A DNA stretch of 64,000 nucleotides from contig DDFY01000012.1 of NCBI GenBank assembly GCA_002337385.1, forward strand, positions 10,540 to 74,539, in the 5' to 3' direction. The position numbers and the translations under genes were made by a program. Each line of letters opens with the position of its first letter. The stretch's first letter is position 1. Origin of the DNA: Erythrobacter sp. UBA1916 (GTDB taxonomy: Bacteria; Pseudomonadota; Alphaproteobacteria; Sphingomonadales; Sphingomonadaceae). Shown here in pieces: positions 45,381 through 55,335 of this stretch. The notes below the pieces were generated by a model. That model did no database searches. It had not been told where the DNA came from and was given only the letters and a program-made list of their open reading frames with translations.

Positions 45381-46735
45381 CAGCCGATTGCCTCGTGTCG
45401 CTTGGCGGACAGATACGCGTCGATCAGGCGGTAGCCGATCTGGTCGTGCCTGGCCTCGATCACGTCGACGCCCAGCCGCCGCAACCGTGACAGCACCAGC
45501 GCGCGCTGACGGGCGAGGGCATCTGCGCCGACTGCCACGGCCACGTCGCCGAGGTTCTCGGGCTCGATATCGGTGAGGTCGGCTAGCTCCTCGTCGGCCA
45601 TGGTGACGAAGATCACCAGATGATGGCGCACCAGCCGTTCGACGCTTTCGACCATCAGTTCGGCGCTGGTGGGGTCAGTGAAGTCGGAGAACAGCACCAC
45701 CAGCGAGCGCCGCCTGAGCCGCCCGGTAAGGGTGGACAGCGCAAGGGTGAAGTTGGGCTCGCGCGCGGTGTAGTCGAGTTCGGCGGCGGCGGTTTGCAAG
45801 CGGTAGAAGGTGCGGGTGTCGATGACGAAGGGCGTCATCAGCTGCGGCTGGTCGGCAAAGCCGAACAGCGCCACGCGGTCACCGCCCTTCAGCGCGACAT
45901 AGGCCGCCACCAGCGCCGCCGAGACTGCACGGTCGATCCGTGGCAGGCCGTCGACCGGTTCGCACATCGACTGGCCGCAGTCGAAGGCGAAGACGATCTG
46001 GTTGTCACGCTCGGTTTCGTTTTCGCGCGCGAACAGCCGGGTGTGGCGGGCCGAGGCCTTCCAGTCGATGCGGCGGCGGTCCATCCCCGGCTCATATTCG
46101 CTCAGCGCCTCGAACTGGGTGCCTTCGCCCCGGATGCGGCGGGCGACTAGGCCGAATTGCGCGTCGCGGAAGAAGGTCTGCAACACCGGCGAGCGGACCG
46201 GCGACAAGTCGGGCCAGACGCGCACCTGTTGGTCGAGCGCGCGGTAAACCTGCCGCACCGCGAGGCCCAGCGGACCGCGCCAGCGTAGCCACAGGCCCAT
46301 GAGGTCGCCAGTGCCCCGGCGCTCGGGCCTAAGGTCGCCGCTGCCCGTGAACTGTCCTTGCTCGCCGGTCGGAGTAAGCGCGAAGTGCAGCGCGCCATTG
46401 GGCCCGAGGCGCGCATCGAAGCCGATGGCGGCCTCGGGCAGGGCCGCGCCCGCATTGCGACGGATCGTGGCGGCAAGGCGCAGCGGCGCGGGCTGGCCAA
46501 CCTCGCAGTCCGCCGGAGCAGAGAGATCGAGCGCGCCCAAACGCCCTGCCAGCATACCGTCGAGCACCACCACAACCAGCAGCGCCAGTCCGGCGGCGGG
46601 CGCTATCGCCCAGGCACTCGGTGCGGTCGCCGCCAACACCACCGCCAGCGGAGCGAGCAGGCCCAGCAGCACCAGCGCGCGCGTGGTCGGCACGAAGGGC
46701 AGGCCGGGCAGGCGGGGAAGTTTGGGCAGGCGCAT
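45380..46735 (-). CDS. DUF58-domain protein (von Willebrand A-like)
   Basis: A 451-residue protein with two N-terminal helices (TTRALVLLGLLAPLAVVLAA, PAAGLALLVVVVLDGMLAG) and a DUF58 region with the conserved YEPGMDRRRIDWKASARH. This leads into a vWA-like domain whose metal site is AFDCGQSM (altered MIDAS, DxGxS). DUF58 proteins are client or partner of MoxR AAA+ ATPases. The Cys in the MIDAS-like DCGQS is unusual, but D-x-G-x-S spacing holds. The MoxR stop is only seven bases upstream. Confidence 0.9.
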   Translation of the reverse strand: MRLPKLPRLPGLPFVPTTRALVLLGLLAPLAVVLAATAPSAWAIAPAAGLALLVVVVLDGMLAGRLGALDLSAPADCEVGQPAPLRLAATIRRNAGAALPEAAIGFDARLGPNGALHFALTPTGEQGQFTGSGDLRPERRGTGDLMGLWLRWRGPLGLAVRQVYRALDQQVRVWPDLSPVRSPVLQTFFRDAQFGLVARRIRGEGTQFEALSEYEPGMDRRRIDWKASARHTRLFARENETERDNQIVFAFDCGQSMCEPVDGLPRIDRAVSAALVAAYVALKGGDRVALFGFADQPQLMTPFVIDTRTFYRLQTAAAELDYTAREPNFTLALSTLTGRLRRRSLVVLFSDFTDPTSAELMVESVERLVRHHLVIFVTMADEELADLTDIEPENLGDVAVAVGADALARQRALVLSRLRRLGVDVIEARHDQIGYRLIDAYLSAKRHEAIG

Positions 46736-46741
46736 TGCGGT

Positions 46742-47700
<959 letters not shown>

Positions 47701-47704
<4 letters not shown>

Positions 47705-48933
47705 GGGGTCAGCGTCCTTTCGATTGATCGTAACGCGCGGCTGGCGCGCAGGATGTCTGCGGGTTTGCGGGCCCCGCGCAGTATGTTGGCCCAGTGGCCA
47801 AAGCTCTCGCCCTGATGCCCGGCCTTGATCAGCGCGCGGTCGATGGCGCGCTCGCGCTGTTCGCCTTCGGGTTCGCGCAGGGACAACCGGCTGGCAATGC
47901 GCTGCGCCACCAGTGCGGCATAAGGTGCGCCGAGCAGATGCCAGCGCTTCAGCCTTGCCAGCAGGGCGGCGCCGTTCGTGGCGAGCTGGCGCTTGCCCTG
48001 CGCCATGGCGGGCGCCTCGGCATAGGCAGGGCCGAACCGCTGAAACGCGCGCCAGGCCACCAGCAGCGCGGCAAGGATCAGGCACAGCGTGGCGGCAAGG
48101 AAGGGCGGGGTGAAGGCCAGCGTCAGCAGGTTCTCAGTCTTGGCGAGGCCCGGCAGCGTCATGTCGAAGGTGAGGTCCAGATCCTCGTTCTCGGAGGCCT
48201 CGTGGATAAGCGCATCGGCCAGCCGTGCCCGGGTCTCGTCGGCCATGCCCCAGTTGTTGGCCAGATCGGGTTCGAACACGATCACCAGCGGCCAGGCATC
48301 GCCGTCAGCATAGAATGCGCCAGCGAGCATATCCCCCTCGCTGTCGACCACCAGCGGCTCGATCGTGCTTTCGCCGGTCTCGACCAGTGCCATCGCGTTG
48401 GTGCCATCAGGAAGCGAGCCTTCAAAGCCGAGACCCGAAAACCCGCCCGTCTTGCCGATGGCCAGTTCGGCCCCTTCGCCGATCCCCAGCGATTCGAACC
48501 ACGGCGGGGTCATGGCGTTGGCCAGAACGACCCAGCCCGGCTCCGCTTCGACCGGCACCGAATCGGGAATCGGCATGGCGATCCACTTGGGCAGCACCAG
48601 CATGGTCGGCCCGGTGTAGCGCCTGGCTTCGATGATTTCGGCCAGTTCCTCGCCATCGGCATCGAAGCGCGGGGTGAGGACGAGCAGGCCGTAGTCGTCG
48701 AGATTACCTTCCGAGTAGCTTAGCGAGACCGTGTGTCCGCTGTTTTCGAGCAGGGTGACGAGCCCGGCATAGCCATCGAGCCCCGGCGCCTTCGCGTGCG
48801 CCCGACCGTCGCGCTCGCTCGATCCGTCGAGGCCGTGGGCCATGGCGTAAAGCAGCAGCAGGAACGAGGCCGCGCCCACCAGCAGGACCAGCGCCACTGT
48901 GCCGGGCCGGAAGGGGCTTTGCGCGCGGCTCAT
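47701..48933 (-). CDS. DUF4350-domain membrane protein
   Basis: A 410-residue protein with an N-terminal helix (TVALVLLVGAASFLLLLYAM), a periplasmic DUF4350 domain (ALENSGHTVSLS-like region, WPLVIVFEPDLANNWGMAD) and a second helix near residue 270 (LAATLCLILAALLVAWRAF) before a cytoplasmic helical tail. DUF4350 occurs with DUF4129, MoxR and DUF58 in conserved loci, function unknown. Both ends overlap neighbours by four bases. Confidence 0.85.
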
Positions 48934-49613
48934 GCAGCGTTGCCCGAAAGGCGGGCGAGAGCGAACTCGGCATAGGCGGCGCGTGCGGCCTGCCAGTCGT
49001 CCTGCCCCAGCTGCTGCAAGGCGAACAGGCTGCGTTCGACCCGCTGCGCGATCACCGCGAAGGCTTTGCGCGCGCCTTCGGGCAGGGCCGGTTCGGCGGC
49101 GAGTTCGCGGGCGGTGCTCGATGGCTCGACAAGGCCGGGCCGCGCGGCAGCAATCTGGCCGACCGAGCGTTGCAGCAGCAGGTGCGTCGCCTCATCGAAG
49201 CGGCCTTCGGCAGCAAGCTGGTCGGCATCTTGGAGCAGCGCCATGGCCGCCTCGCTGTCTGGTACCCAGTCATTCTGAGCGGTTTCTTTGCGCGAGCGGC
49301 GGGCGAACAGGTCCGGCCCGAGCAGTCGCCATACGAGGAAGGCGAGCAGCAACACACCAAGCCCGATCAGCACCCATTTGATGACCGGCCATCCCTCGAC
49401 CAGACCGCTCGCAATCGGTTTGAACAGGTTGCCCAGCCATTCGAACAGATCCTTGATCCAATCGGGTGGGGGCTCGGGAGCGGGCATCTCGACCGGCGCA
49501 AACTGCGTTTGCGGGTCGGCGCGCATCTGTTCGTAGGCCTCGGCAAGCCCGTCACCTTGCGCCGCCAGCGCCTCGCTTGCCGATCCCGTGCTCACCTCTG
49601 CAGCCTGTGACAT
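48930..49613 (-). CDS. DUF4129-domain membrane protein
   Basis: A 227-residue protein. A soluble start with Pro-rich PAPEPPPDWIKDLFEWLG leads to one helix (VIKWVLIGLGVLLLAFLVW), and a C-terminal DUF4129 domain (AALLLQRSVGQIA-type segment, STARELAAEPALPEGARKAF). This fold is also seen in transglutaminase-associated genes. The ATG at 49613 has an AGAGG before it. It begins the tightly overlapping MoxR chain. Confidence 0.85.
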   Translation of the reverse strand: MSQAAEVSTGSASEALAAQGDGLAEAYEQMRADPQTQFAPVEMPAPEPPPDWIKDLFEWLGNLFKPIASGLVEGWPVIKWVLIGLGVLLLAFLVWRLLGPDLFARRSRKETAQNDWVPDSEAAMALLQDADQLAAEGRFDEATHLLLQRSVGQIAAARPGLVEPSSTARELAAEPALPEGARKAFAVIAQRVERSLFALQQLGQDDWQAARAAYAEFALARLSGNAA

Positions 49614-49650
49614 GCCCTCTGGCCGGGCGCAATAACAAGCCCAGCGCGGG

Positions 49651-50121
49651 TCAGGAAAGAGCCATCCGCATGCACAGCGTGAAATCGCCGGAGCGATAGG
49701 GGCCGAACGCGTCGCATTCGGCAAATCCGGAGCGCACATAAAGCGCGTGAGCATCGGCGAACAGCGCGCTGCGGCCCGTTTCGAGCCCCACTTCGCGATA
49801 GCCCCGCTGCCGCGCCTCGGCGATCAGGTGGGCGAGGATCGCTGCGCCCGCGCCCTTGCCGCGCCAGCTGCCGGCCGCGCGCATCGACTTGATCTCGCCG
49901 GTTGCCGGATCGAGCTGTTTAAGCGCACCGACTGCGGCAAGCTCTCCATCTTTGCGTGCGACAAAGAAGGTTACGTCGCTCTCGCGCAGCCGGTCGGCGC
50001 TCATCACGTGGCAGGCATCTGCTGGCGAGTGCCCGCGCAGTTCTTCGCGATGCCGGGTGAGGAGGGTGAGCACGTCGTCGGCCTGCAGGTCGTCGGGCGC
50101 GATGACGAAGCCTTGGCTCAT
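49651..50121 (-). CDS. GNAT-family N-acetyltransferase
   Basis: A 156-residue single-domain acetyltransferase: VTFFVARKDGELAAVGALKQ, then the cofactor loop GSWRGKGAGAAILAHLIAEA and the C-terminal ADAHALYVRSGFAECDAFGPY. This last stretch resembles the small-molecule or amino-acid acetylating GNATs of the YafP/PhnO sort. Substrate unknown. Its ATG overlaps the pheA stop by four bases, and 37 bases separate it from the DUF4129 gene. Confidence 0.9.
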   Translation of the reverse strand: MSQGFVIAPDDLQADDVLTLLTRHREELRGHSPADACHVMSADRLRESDVTFFVARKDGELAAVGALKQLDPATGEIKSMRAAGSWRGKGAGAAILAHLIAEARQRGYREVGLETGRSALFADAHALYVRSGFAECDAFGPYRSGDFTLCMRMALS

Positions 50122-51026
50122 CCGCGCACGCGGGCCTGACGGTAGGTGCCGAACATGCGCACATCCTTGGCGTGGAAGTCCAGTTCCTCAAGCGCGCGGT
50201 CGACTGCCGGATCACCCGGCGCGCCGACGATATCGGCATAAAACTTGGTCGCCGCGAAGCTGGCACCGTCGTGGTAGCTTTCCAGCTTGGTCATGTTGAC
50301 GCCGTTGGTGGCAAAGCAACCGAGCGCCTTATAGAGCGCGGCAGGCACGTTTTTGACCTCGAAGATGAAGGTCGTGATCGCATCCTGTCCCGTGAGACTC
50401 GCGGGATCGAGCGGCTCCTTCGCCAGCACCACGAATCGGGTGGTGTTGTCGTCGGCATCCTCGACTCGGGTGTCGACGATGGAGAGCCCATAAAGGTCGG
50501 CAGCGATGGCAGGCGCAATGGCGGCCACGGAACGGTCACCCAGTTCGGCCACGTGGGCGGCTGCGCCAGCGGTATCGGCATGGCTCAGCGGCACCATATC
50601 GCGCTCCATCAGGTAGCGCCGACTCTGGCTGAGGGCATGGGTGTGCGAAAAGGCCGCAGTGAAGGGGCCGAAGCTGCCATCCGCCTGTGGCAAGGCCATC
50701 AGCGCATGGTGAATCGGCATGAAATATTCGCCGACGATGAACAGCCCGCTTTCGGGCAGCAGGAAATGGATATCGGCCACGCGGCCTGCCTGCGAGTTCT
50801 CGATGGGAATCATCGCACAGCCGGCGTGCCCCTGTGACACCGCATCGAGAGCGGCGGCAAAGCTGAAGCAGGGCAGGGGCAGGCACTCAGGCGCATATTC
50901 CATCGCTGCACGATGCGAATTGGCGCCCGGCGCGCCCTGAAAAGCGATTGCGCGCGCGGGATTTTCGGCGGCGGCGGCGCGCATCTGTTCGACCAGGCGC
51001 AAGGCGGGAGCGGGGAAAGAATCCAT
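50118..51026 (-). CDS. pheA: Prephenate dehydratase with ACT domain
   Basis: Commits prephenate to phenylalanine by making phenylpyruvate; 302 residues. The PDT domain starts IAFQGAPGANSHRAAMEY, has the ESR-equivalent IPIENSQAGRVADIHFLL and the conserved DNTTRFVVL before the ACT domain, where TFIFEVKNVPAALYKAL and the ESYHDG motif mark Phe-responsive feedback inhibition. There is no chorismate mutase domain, so mutase activity must come from elsewhere. The ATG at 51026 is preferred because the open frame upstream is Arg-rich. It is the first gene of the MoxR chain. Confidence 0.95.
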   Translation of the reverse strand: MDSFPAPALRLVEQMRAAAAENPARAIAFQGAPGANSHRAAMEYAPECLPLPCFSFAAALDAVSQGHAGCAMIPIENSQAGRVADIHFLLPESGLFIVGEYFMPIHHALMALPQADGSFGPFTAAFSHTHALSQSRRYLMERDMVPLSHADTAGAAAHVAELGDRSVAAIAPAIAADLYGLSIVDTRVEDADDNTTRFVVLAKEPLDPASLTGQDAITTFIFEVKNVPAALYKALGCFATNGVNMTKLESYHDGASFAATKFYADIVGAPGDPAVDRALEELDFHAKDVRMFGTYRQARVRG

Positions 51027-51163
51027 AGCGGCAATGCCGGTAGCTGGGCATCGATGCGCTGCCAAGCGTCTATGAAGCGCCTTTCGGGTCTTGCGCATAG
51101 GGCCACCAGCCCCTAGAGCGCCCTACGAAATCGGGCAACACAAGCAGAAACGCGACCGGACTT

Positions 51164-51811
51164 ATGGGCGATCGTCTCAACACTATCTTTGGCTGGGTTC
51201 TCTTCTCAGGCGTCGTAGCACTCGGGCTGACTTCGATCAGTTCGCGTATTTTTCATGCAGACAAGCCAGAATCCCCGGAAAATCCGGGCTTTCTGATCGT
51301 CGCCAACGAAGATGGCGGTGAGGCTGATGCTGGCCCGTCGCTGGCAACGCTGCTTGCCACCGGCGATGCGGCCAAGGGCGAAGCGGTTTTCGCCAAGTGC
51401 ATGGCCTGCCACACCATCGCGCAGGGCGGTGCCGATGGAATCGGCCCGAATCTCTATGGTGTGCTCGGTAAGCCGATCGGCCAGCACGAGCCTGGCTTCG
51501 CCTATTCGAGCGCGCTCTCGGACCATGGCGGTGACTGGACCTACGAGAACGTTGACCACTGGCTGACCAGCCCACGCGCCTTCGCCGACGGGACGAAGAT
51601 GAGCTTTGCGGGCCTGTCCTCCGCTGAGGATCGCGCGAACATCATGCTTTACATGCTCGCTAACGGTGGCGGCCCTGAACTGCCGACCCCTGAGGCCGAG
51701 CCGCTCCCCGAGGGTGATGAGGCCGCGACCGAAGGCGAAGTGGAGGCTGAGGAAGCCACTGCGGAGAAGGACGGCGAGGCCGAGGAAGTGGCGACTGAAG
51801 AGCCGGTATGA
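51164..51811 (+). CDS. Membrane-anchored cytochrome c (CycM-like)
   Basis: A 215-residue monohaem c-type cytochrome. An N-terminal uncleaved helix (IFGWVLFSGVVALGLTSI) anchors it to the inner membrane. The haem site is FAKCMACHTIAQGG, and the axial Met is in FADGTKMSFAGL. The middle resembles mitochondrial-type cytochrome c. The C-terminal ~50 residues are a highly acidic tail (TEGEVEAEEATAEKDGEAEE). It likely shuttles electrons from complex III to an oxidase. It is divergent from pheA and followed by a strong terminator. Confidence 0.93.
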   Translation: MGDRLNTIFGWVLFSGVVALGLTSISSRIFHADKPESPENPGFLIVANEDGGEADAGPSLATLLATGDAAKGEAVFAKCMACHTIAQGGADGIGPNLYGVLGKPIGQHEPGFAYSSALSDHGGDWTYENVDHWLTSPRAFADGTKMSFAGLSSAEDRANIMLYMLANGGGPELPTPEAEPLPEGDEAATEGEVEAEEATAEKDGEAEEVATEEPV

Positions 51812-51840
51812 TCCTCGCCGATCATTGAAAGAATACGAAC

Positions 51841-51866
51841 AGGGCCGGGATTTCCCGGCCCTTTTT
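51841..51866 (+). terminator. Rho-independent terminator of the cytochrome c gene
   Basis: Stem AGGGCCGGGA, loop TT, arm TCCCGGCCCT with TTTT following. It lies between the convergent cytochrome c and rlmE genes. Confidence 0.94.
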
Positions 51867-51889
51867 CGTTGCGTCCCTTGAGGGGAAAG

Positions 51890-52567
51890 TCAGCCTTCGC
51901 TTTCTTCGCGTCCCTTGAAACCTTGCGCCACCACGAACCATTCCGAGCTGCCCTTGCGGCTGGCAGGGGGCTTGGCGTGCTTCACCGTCTTGAAATGGCG
52001 CTTCAGCAGCGCGAGCAATTCGGCATCGGTGCCCCCGGCAAAGCCCTTGGCAACGAAGCTACCGCCTTCAGACAGTACGTCGACGGCAAAGTGCGCCGCG
52101 GTTTCGACCAGCGCCATGGTGCGCAGGTGGTCGGTCTGCTTGTGGCCCACGGTGTTGGCGGCCATGTCCGAGATCACCAGATCGGGCGGGCCGTCGAGCG
52201 TGTCGGTCAATATGCCCGGCGCTTCGTCGGCCATGAAGTCGAGTTGGAAAATCGTGACGCCTTCGATCGGCTCCACCTCAAGCAGGTCGATGCCGACCAC
52301 CGCCGCCTGCGGCGCGCGCTTCCTCACCACCTGCGCCCAGCCGCCCGGAGCGCAGCCAAGATCGACCACGCGCTTTGCTCCCTTCACGAGTCCGAATCGG
52401 TCGTCGAGTTCGATCAGCTTGAAGGCAGCGCGGCTGCGCCAGCCCTGCTCCTTGGCGAGTTTGACGTAAGGGTCGTTCAATTGCCGCGTGAGCCAGCTCT
52501 GCGAACTGGCCTTGCGCTTCTTGTTCGACGTCAGCCGCCGGACCGAATCCTGTCTTGCACGTGTCAT
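51890..52567 (-). CDS. rlmE: 23S rRNA (uridine-2'-O-)-methyltransferase
   Basis: RrmJ/FtsJ-type SAM-dependent enzyme that methylates U2552 of 23S rRNA; 225 residues. The fold begins YVKLAKEQGWRSRAAFKL, then motif I VVDLGCAPGGWAQVV. The K-D-K-E catalytic tetrad is visible: Lys in SRAAFKL, Asp in VISDMAANTVG, Lys in SFVAKGFAGG and Glu in SSEWFVV. It shares one base with the ppx stop upstream (TAATG), so the two are coupled. Confidence 0.95.
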   Translation of the reverse strand: MTRARQDSVRRLTSNKKRKASSQSWLTRQLNDPYVKLAKEQGWRSRAAFKLIELDDRFGLVKGAKRVVDLGCAPGGWAQVVRKRAPQAAVVGIDLLEVEPIEGVTIFQLDFMADEAPGILTDTLDGPPDLVISDMAANTVGHKQTDHLRTMALVETAAHFAVDVLSEGGSFVAKGFAGGTDAELLALLKRHFKTVKHAKPPASRKGSSEWFVVAQGFKGREESEG

Positions 52568-53781
52568 TAGCCACTATTCCCTTGGCGCAGGCGATGCAGG
52601 GCCTGTTGCGCCGCCTGCCCTTCGGCGTCGGCGGCCATAAGTGAGCGTAAAATACCTTCGCGAATGCCGCGGTCGGCCACGCCCAGCCGTTCAGCCGGCC
52701 AGATGTCGAGAATCGCCTCCAGAATCGCGCAGCCTGCCACGACGAGCTCGGCGCGCTCGGAACCGATGCAGCCTAGCTTGCCGCGTTCGTCAGGCGACAT
52801 CGCGGCGAGCCCCGAAGAGATCGAGCGCATATCCATGGCCGGCACGATCAGCCCATCGACGGCCTTGCGATCATATTGCGGCAGCTTGAGGTGAACACTG
52901 GCGAGCGTGGTCACCGTGCCGCTGGTGCCCAGCAGGCGAAGCTCGTTGGTCCGATGGCTCTCGATCCGCTCGGCGAATTCGGCGAAGCTATCGCGAACCA
53001 ATTGGCGCATGTTGTCGTAGCGAGTGACGCGGCCGTCTTTGTCGTGCGGTTCGAGCCCGACCGTTTCGGACAGCGACACGACGCCCCAGGGCACGGACTG
53101 CCAATCGAGGATTCGCGGCACGGGGCCGCCGGGTTCGATCAGCACGAGTTCGGTTGAGCCGCCGCCGATGTCGAAGATCACCGCGGGGCCGCGCCCGTCT
53201 TCGAGCAGGATGTGGCAGCCCAGCACGGCGAGTCGTGCCTCTTCCTCGGCGGTGATGACATTGAGGGCGATGCCGGTCTCGCGGCGCACGCGTTCGATGA
53301 ATTCGGCGCCGTTGCTGGCGCGGCGGCAGGCCTCGGTGGCGACCGAACGGGCGAGGTAGACCTTGCGCTTGCGCAGCTTGTCGGCACAGACGCGCAAAGC
53401 GCCGAGCGCACGGTCCATGGCCGCATCGCTGAGGCGGCCGGTCTGCGCCAGCCCTTCGCCAAGCCGGACCACGCGGCTGAAGGCGTCGATCACTGTGAAG
53501 TTCTCGTCTTCGGGCCGTGCGATCAGCAGGCGGCAGTTGTTGGTGCCGAGGTCGATCGCGGCGTAGGCCTGATGGGTTGCCTGCTGTCCACCCGATCGCA
53601 CCTGCGCAGGCTGGTTCGGTTCTGAGCGCCTTTGGGCTGGCGCTCTTGCGTCAGAGGCCTTGCGTGGTGTCGTGCCGGACTTTCGGGCGGATGCTCTCCC
53701 TCGGTGAGGGCGCCGACGCCGGCCTCCTGAGGCTGGGCGTGCGGTCGTGTCGCGCTTGTCCGGCGGGCCTGTCTCCGCCAT
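52567..53781 (-). CDS. Exopolyphosphatase / guanosine-pentaphosphate phosphatase family protein
   Basis: Ppx/GppA enzyme of the ASKHA fold, 404 residues. The phosphate-binding motifs are AAIDLGTNNCRLLIA, then VIFDIGGGSTELVLIE and LLGTSGTVTTLA; the catalytic Glu follows in ATEACRRASNG. The first ~70 residues are Arg/Lys/Pro-rich (RRRRPHRGRASARK) and probably disordered, which is not typical of Ppx. I took the ATG at 53781 with GGAAAG upstream; one at 53817 adds twelve residues. Whether it degrades polyphosphate or pppGpp cannot be told. It is upstream of, and coupled to, rlmE. Confidence 0.9.
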   Translation of the reverse strand: MAETGPPDKRDTTARPASGGRRRRPHRGRASARKSGTTPRKASDARAPAQRRSEPNQPAQVRSGGQQATHQAYAAIDLGTNNCRLLIARPEDENFTVIDAFSRVVRLGEGLAQTGRLSDAAMDRALGALRVCADKLRKRKVYLARSVATEACRRASNGAEFIERVRRETGIALNVITAEEEARLAVLGCHILLEDGRGPAVIFDIGGGSTELVLIEPGGPVPRILDWQSVPWGVVSLSETVGLEPHDKDGRVTRYDNMRQLVRDSFAEFAERIESHRTNELRLLGTSGTVTTLASVHLKLPQYDRKAVDGLIVPAMDMRSISSGLAAMSPDERGKLGCIGSERAELVVAGCAILEAILDIWPAERLGVADRGIREGILRSLMAADAEGQAAQQALHRLRQGNSG

Positions 53782-53890
53782 CGCTTGATACTTTCCAAAC
53801 TTCAAAACCCGCAGCAACTAAGCGGCGGAACCTGACAACAGGCTAGACCAGACCGTTAGGTTGCACAAGTCGGGCGCAGGTGAGGGGCTG

Positions 53891-54697
53891 TCAGGAAAGA
53901 TCAGGGTTCGCGGGACGGGCGGCGAATGGTGCCTTGAGCGCGGGCAGCAGGTGGGTGTCGCGTTCGGCCAGTGGGTCGTCGACGCCGATGGTGATCTCCT
54001 CAGCAGCCACGTTGGAGCGGAAGGTGGCGTGCAGGTGGTCCCACCAGGCGATGCCCGAGGACCAGTTGGAATCCATCTCGCAGGGCTTCTGGCTGTGGTG
54101 GATGCCGTGCATACGCGGGGTGGTGATGTGCTTGCTGAGCGCTTCATCGAGCCTGCGCGGCAGGCGCAGGTTGGCATGGTGGAACAGCACCGAGAACAGG
54201 AAGAACTTGCGCCATGCGGCAAGGCCGCGCGGGCCGATCCCCGACAGCCGCACCTGCACCAGCCGCCAGGGCAGCGAGACGAACATATCGACGAAGTGGA
54301 AGCGCAGGGCAGTGGAGGTGTCCATATCGGGGTCGACATGGTGGACGCGGTGGAAGCGCCAGAGGAACGGCACCTTGTGGGTGGCGACGTGCCAGAGGTA
54401 AAATCCGTAGTCCATCGCGAGGAAGGCGACCGCGCCTCCTATCGCGCCGCCGCCGAACAGACCTGACAGGCCCCGCTTGCGCTTCGCATTTTGCGCCGCG
54501 ATGCGGTTCGTCAGCGGAACCTCGGCGGCGCTGATCGCCGCCTGGCAGGACGCACCCATCGCGAGGTTACGGGTGATGCGTGGGGCTGCCTTGCGCATCT
54601 GTTTGCGCAAGGGGCGGGCACGCTCGGCATAGAGCAGCGCCCCCACGGCTCCCGCGCCGAGCGCCATTCCGGCAAGTTTGACGAGTCGCGAAGCCAT
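53891..54697 (-). CDS. Sterol desaturase / fatty acid hydroxylase superfamily membrane enzyme
   Basis: A 268-residue integral membrane di-iron enzyme. The eight-His type motifs are HVATH, then RFHRVHHVDPD, LFHHAN and MHGIHHS. The hydrophobic segments are AGMALGAGAVGALLYA and AVAFLAMDYGFYLW. Such enzymes hydroxylate or desaturate lipids; a lipid hydroxylase is the safest call. An ATG at 54697 is taken; the preceding GTG at 54700 would add one residue. It is divergent from the DUF2064 gene by about 53 bases and so borders the candidate organoarsenical cluster. Its inclusion there is a guess. Confidence 0.88.
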   Translation of the reverse strand: MASRLVKLAGMALGAGAVGALLYAERARPLRKQMRKAAPRITRNLAMGASCQAAISAAEVPLTNRIAAQNAKRKRGLSGLFGGGAIGGAVAFLAMDYGFYLWHVATHKVPFLWRFHRVHHVDPDMDTSTALRFHFVDMFVSLPWRLVQVRLSGIGPRGLAAWRKFFLFSVLFHHANLRLPRRLDEALSKHITTPRMHGIHHSQKPCEMDSNWSSGIAWWDHLHATFRSNVAAEEITIGVDDPLAERDTHLLPALKAPFAARPANPDLS

Positions 54698-54750
54698 CAC
54701 GCGACGATGAGCCTTCGCCTTGCGCGCGACAAGACGCTAAGGGCTCACCT

Positions 54751-55335
54751 ATGGATGGTCCGCGCCCAACCGTTGCCCTGTTCGCCAAGTATCCGCGCGC
54801 CGGTGCCGTGAAGACGCGGCTGGCCCCGGCGCTGGGCGAGGATGGGGCGGCAGAGCTCCACCGATGGCTGGTTGAGCGCACGCTGGCCACGGTGCGCGCT
54901 AGCGGACTCGACCATGTGCTCTACGCCAGCGGAGCGCCGCTGGCCGATTTCGCGCAGTGGCTTGGCGACGAGGTGCCGCTCGCCGAGCAGGGCGAGGGCG
55001 ACCTCGGCGCGCGGCTGGCGCGGGTGCCTGCCCCTGCCATTCTGCTGGGTGCAGACATTCCCGATCTTACGGCGGACCATCTGCGCGCTGCGGCAGCGGC
55101 GCTGGCTGAAGCGCCGGTCGCCATCGGCCCGGCGGAAGACGGCGGCTACTACCTGCTCGCCTTCCGCGAACCGGCGGCGTTCCTGTTTGAGGAGATGGAG
55201 TGGGGCGTTGCCAGCGTCCGCGCCGAAACCGAGCGGCGGTTGGCCGAGCGGAGCATCGGCTGGCGCAGTCTCCCAATGCTGGCCGATTGCGACCGCCCCG
55301 AAGATCTCGCCCGCTGGCCCGAGCTGCGCGCATGA
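54751..55335 (+). CDS. DUF2064 / TIGR04282-type transferase (rSAM/selenodomain-associated transferase 1)
   Basis: A 194-residue CofC-like nucleotidyl/glycosyltransferase. The N-terminal LFAKYPRAGAVKTRLAPALG is the nucleotide-binding signature of this family; LGADIPDLTADHL provides the Asp metal motif (GAD), and GPAEDGGYYLLAF is the family's substrate-binding loop. Proteins of this kind are repeatedly found beside a radical-SAM protein and a family-2 glycosyltransferase, as here. They are thought to make an activated sugar or phosphosugar. The next gene overlaps by four bases (ATGA). Confidence 0.87.
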   Translation: MDGPRPTVALFAKYPRAGAVKTRLAPALGEDGAAELHRWLVERTLATVRASGLDHVLYASGAPLADFAQWLGDEVPLAEQGEGDLGARLARVPAPAILLGADIPDLTADHLRAAAAALAEAPVAIGPAEDGGYYLLAFREPAAFLFEEMEWGVASVRAETERRLAERSIGWRSLPMLADCDRPEDLARWPELRA

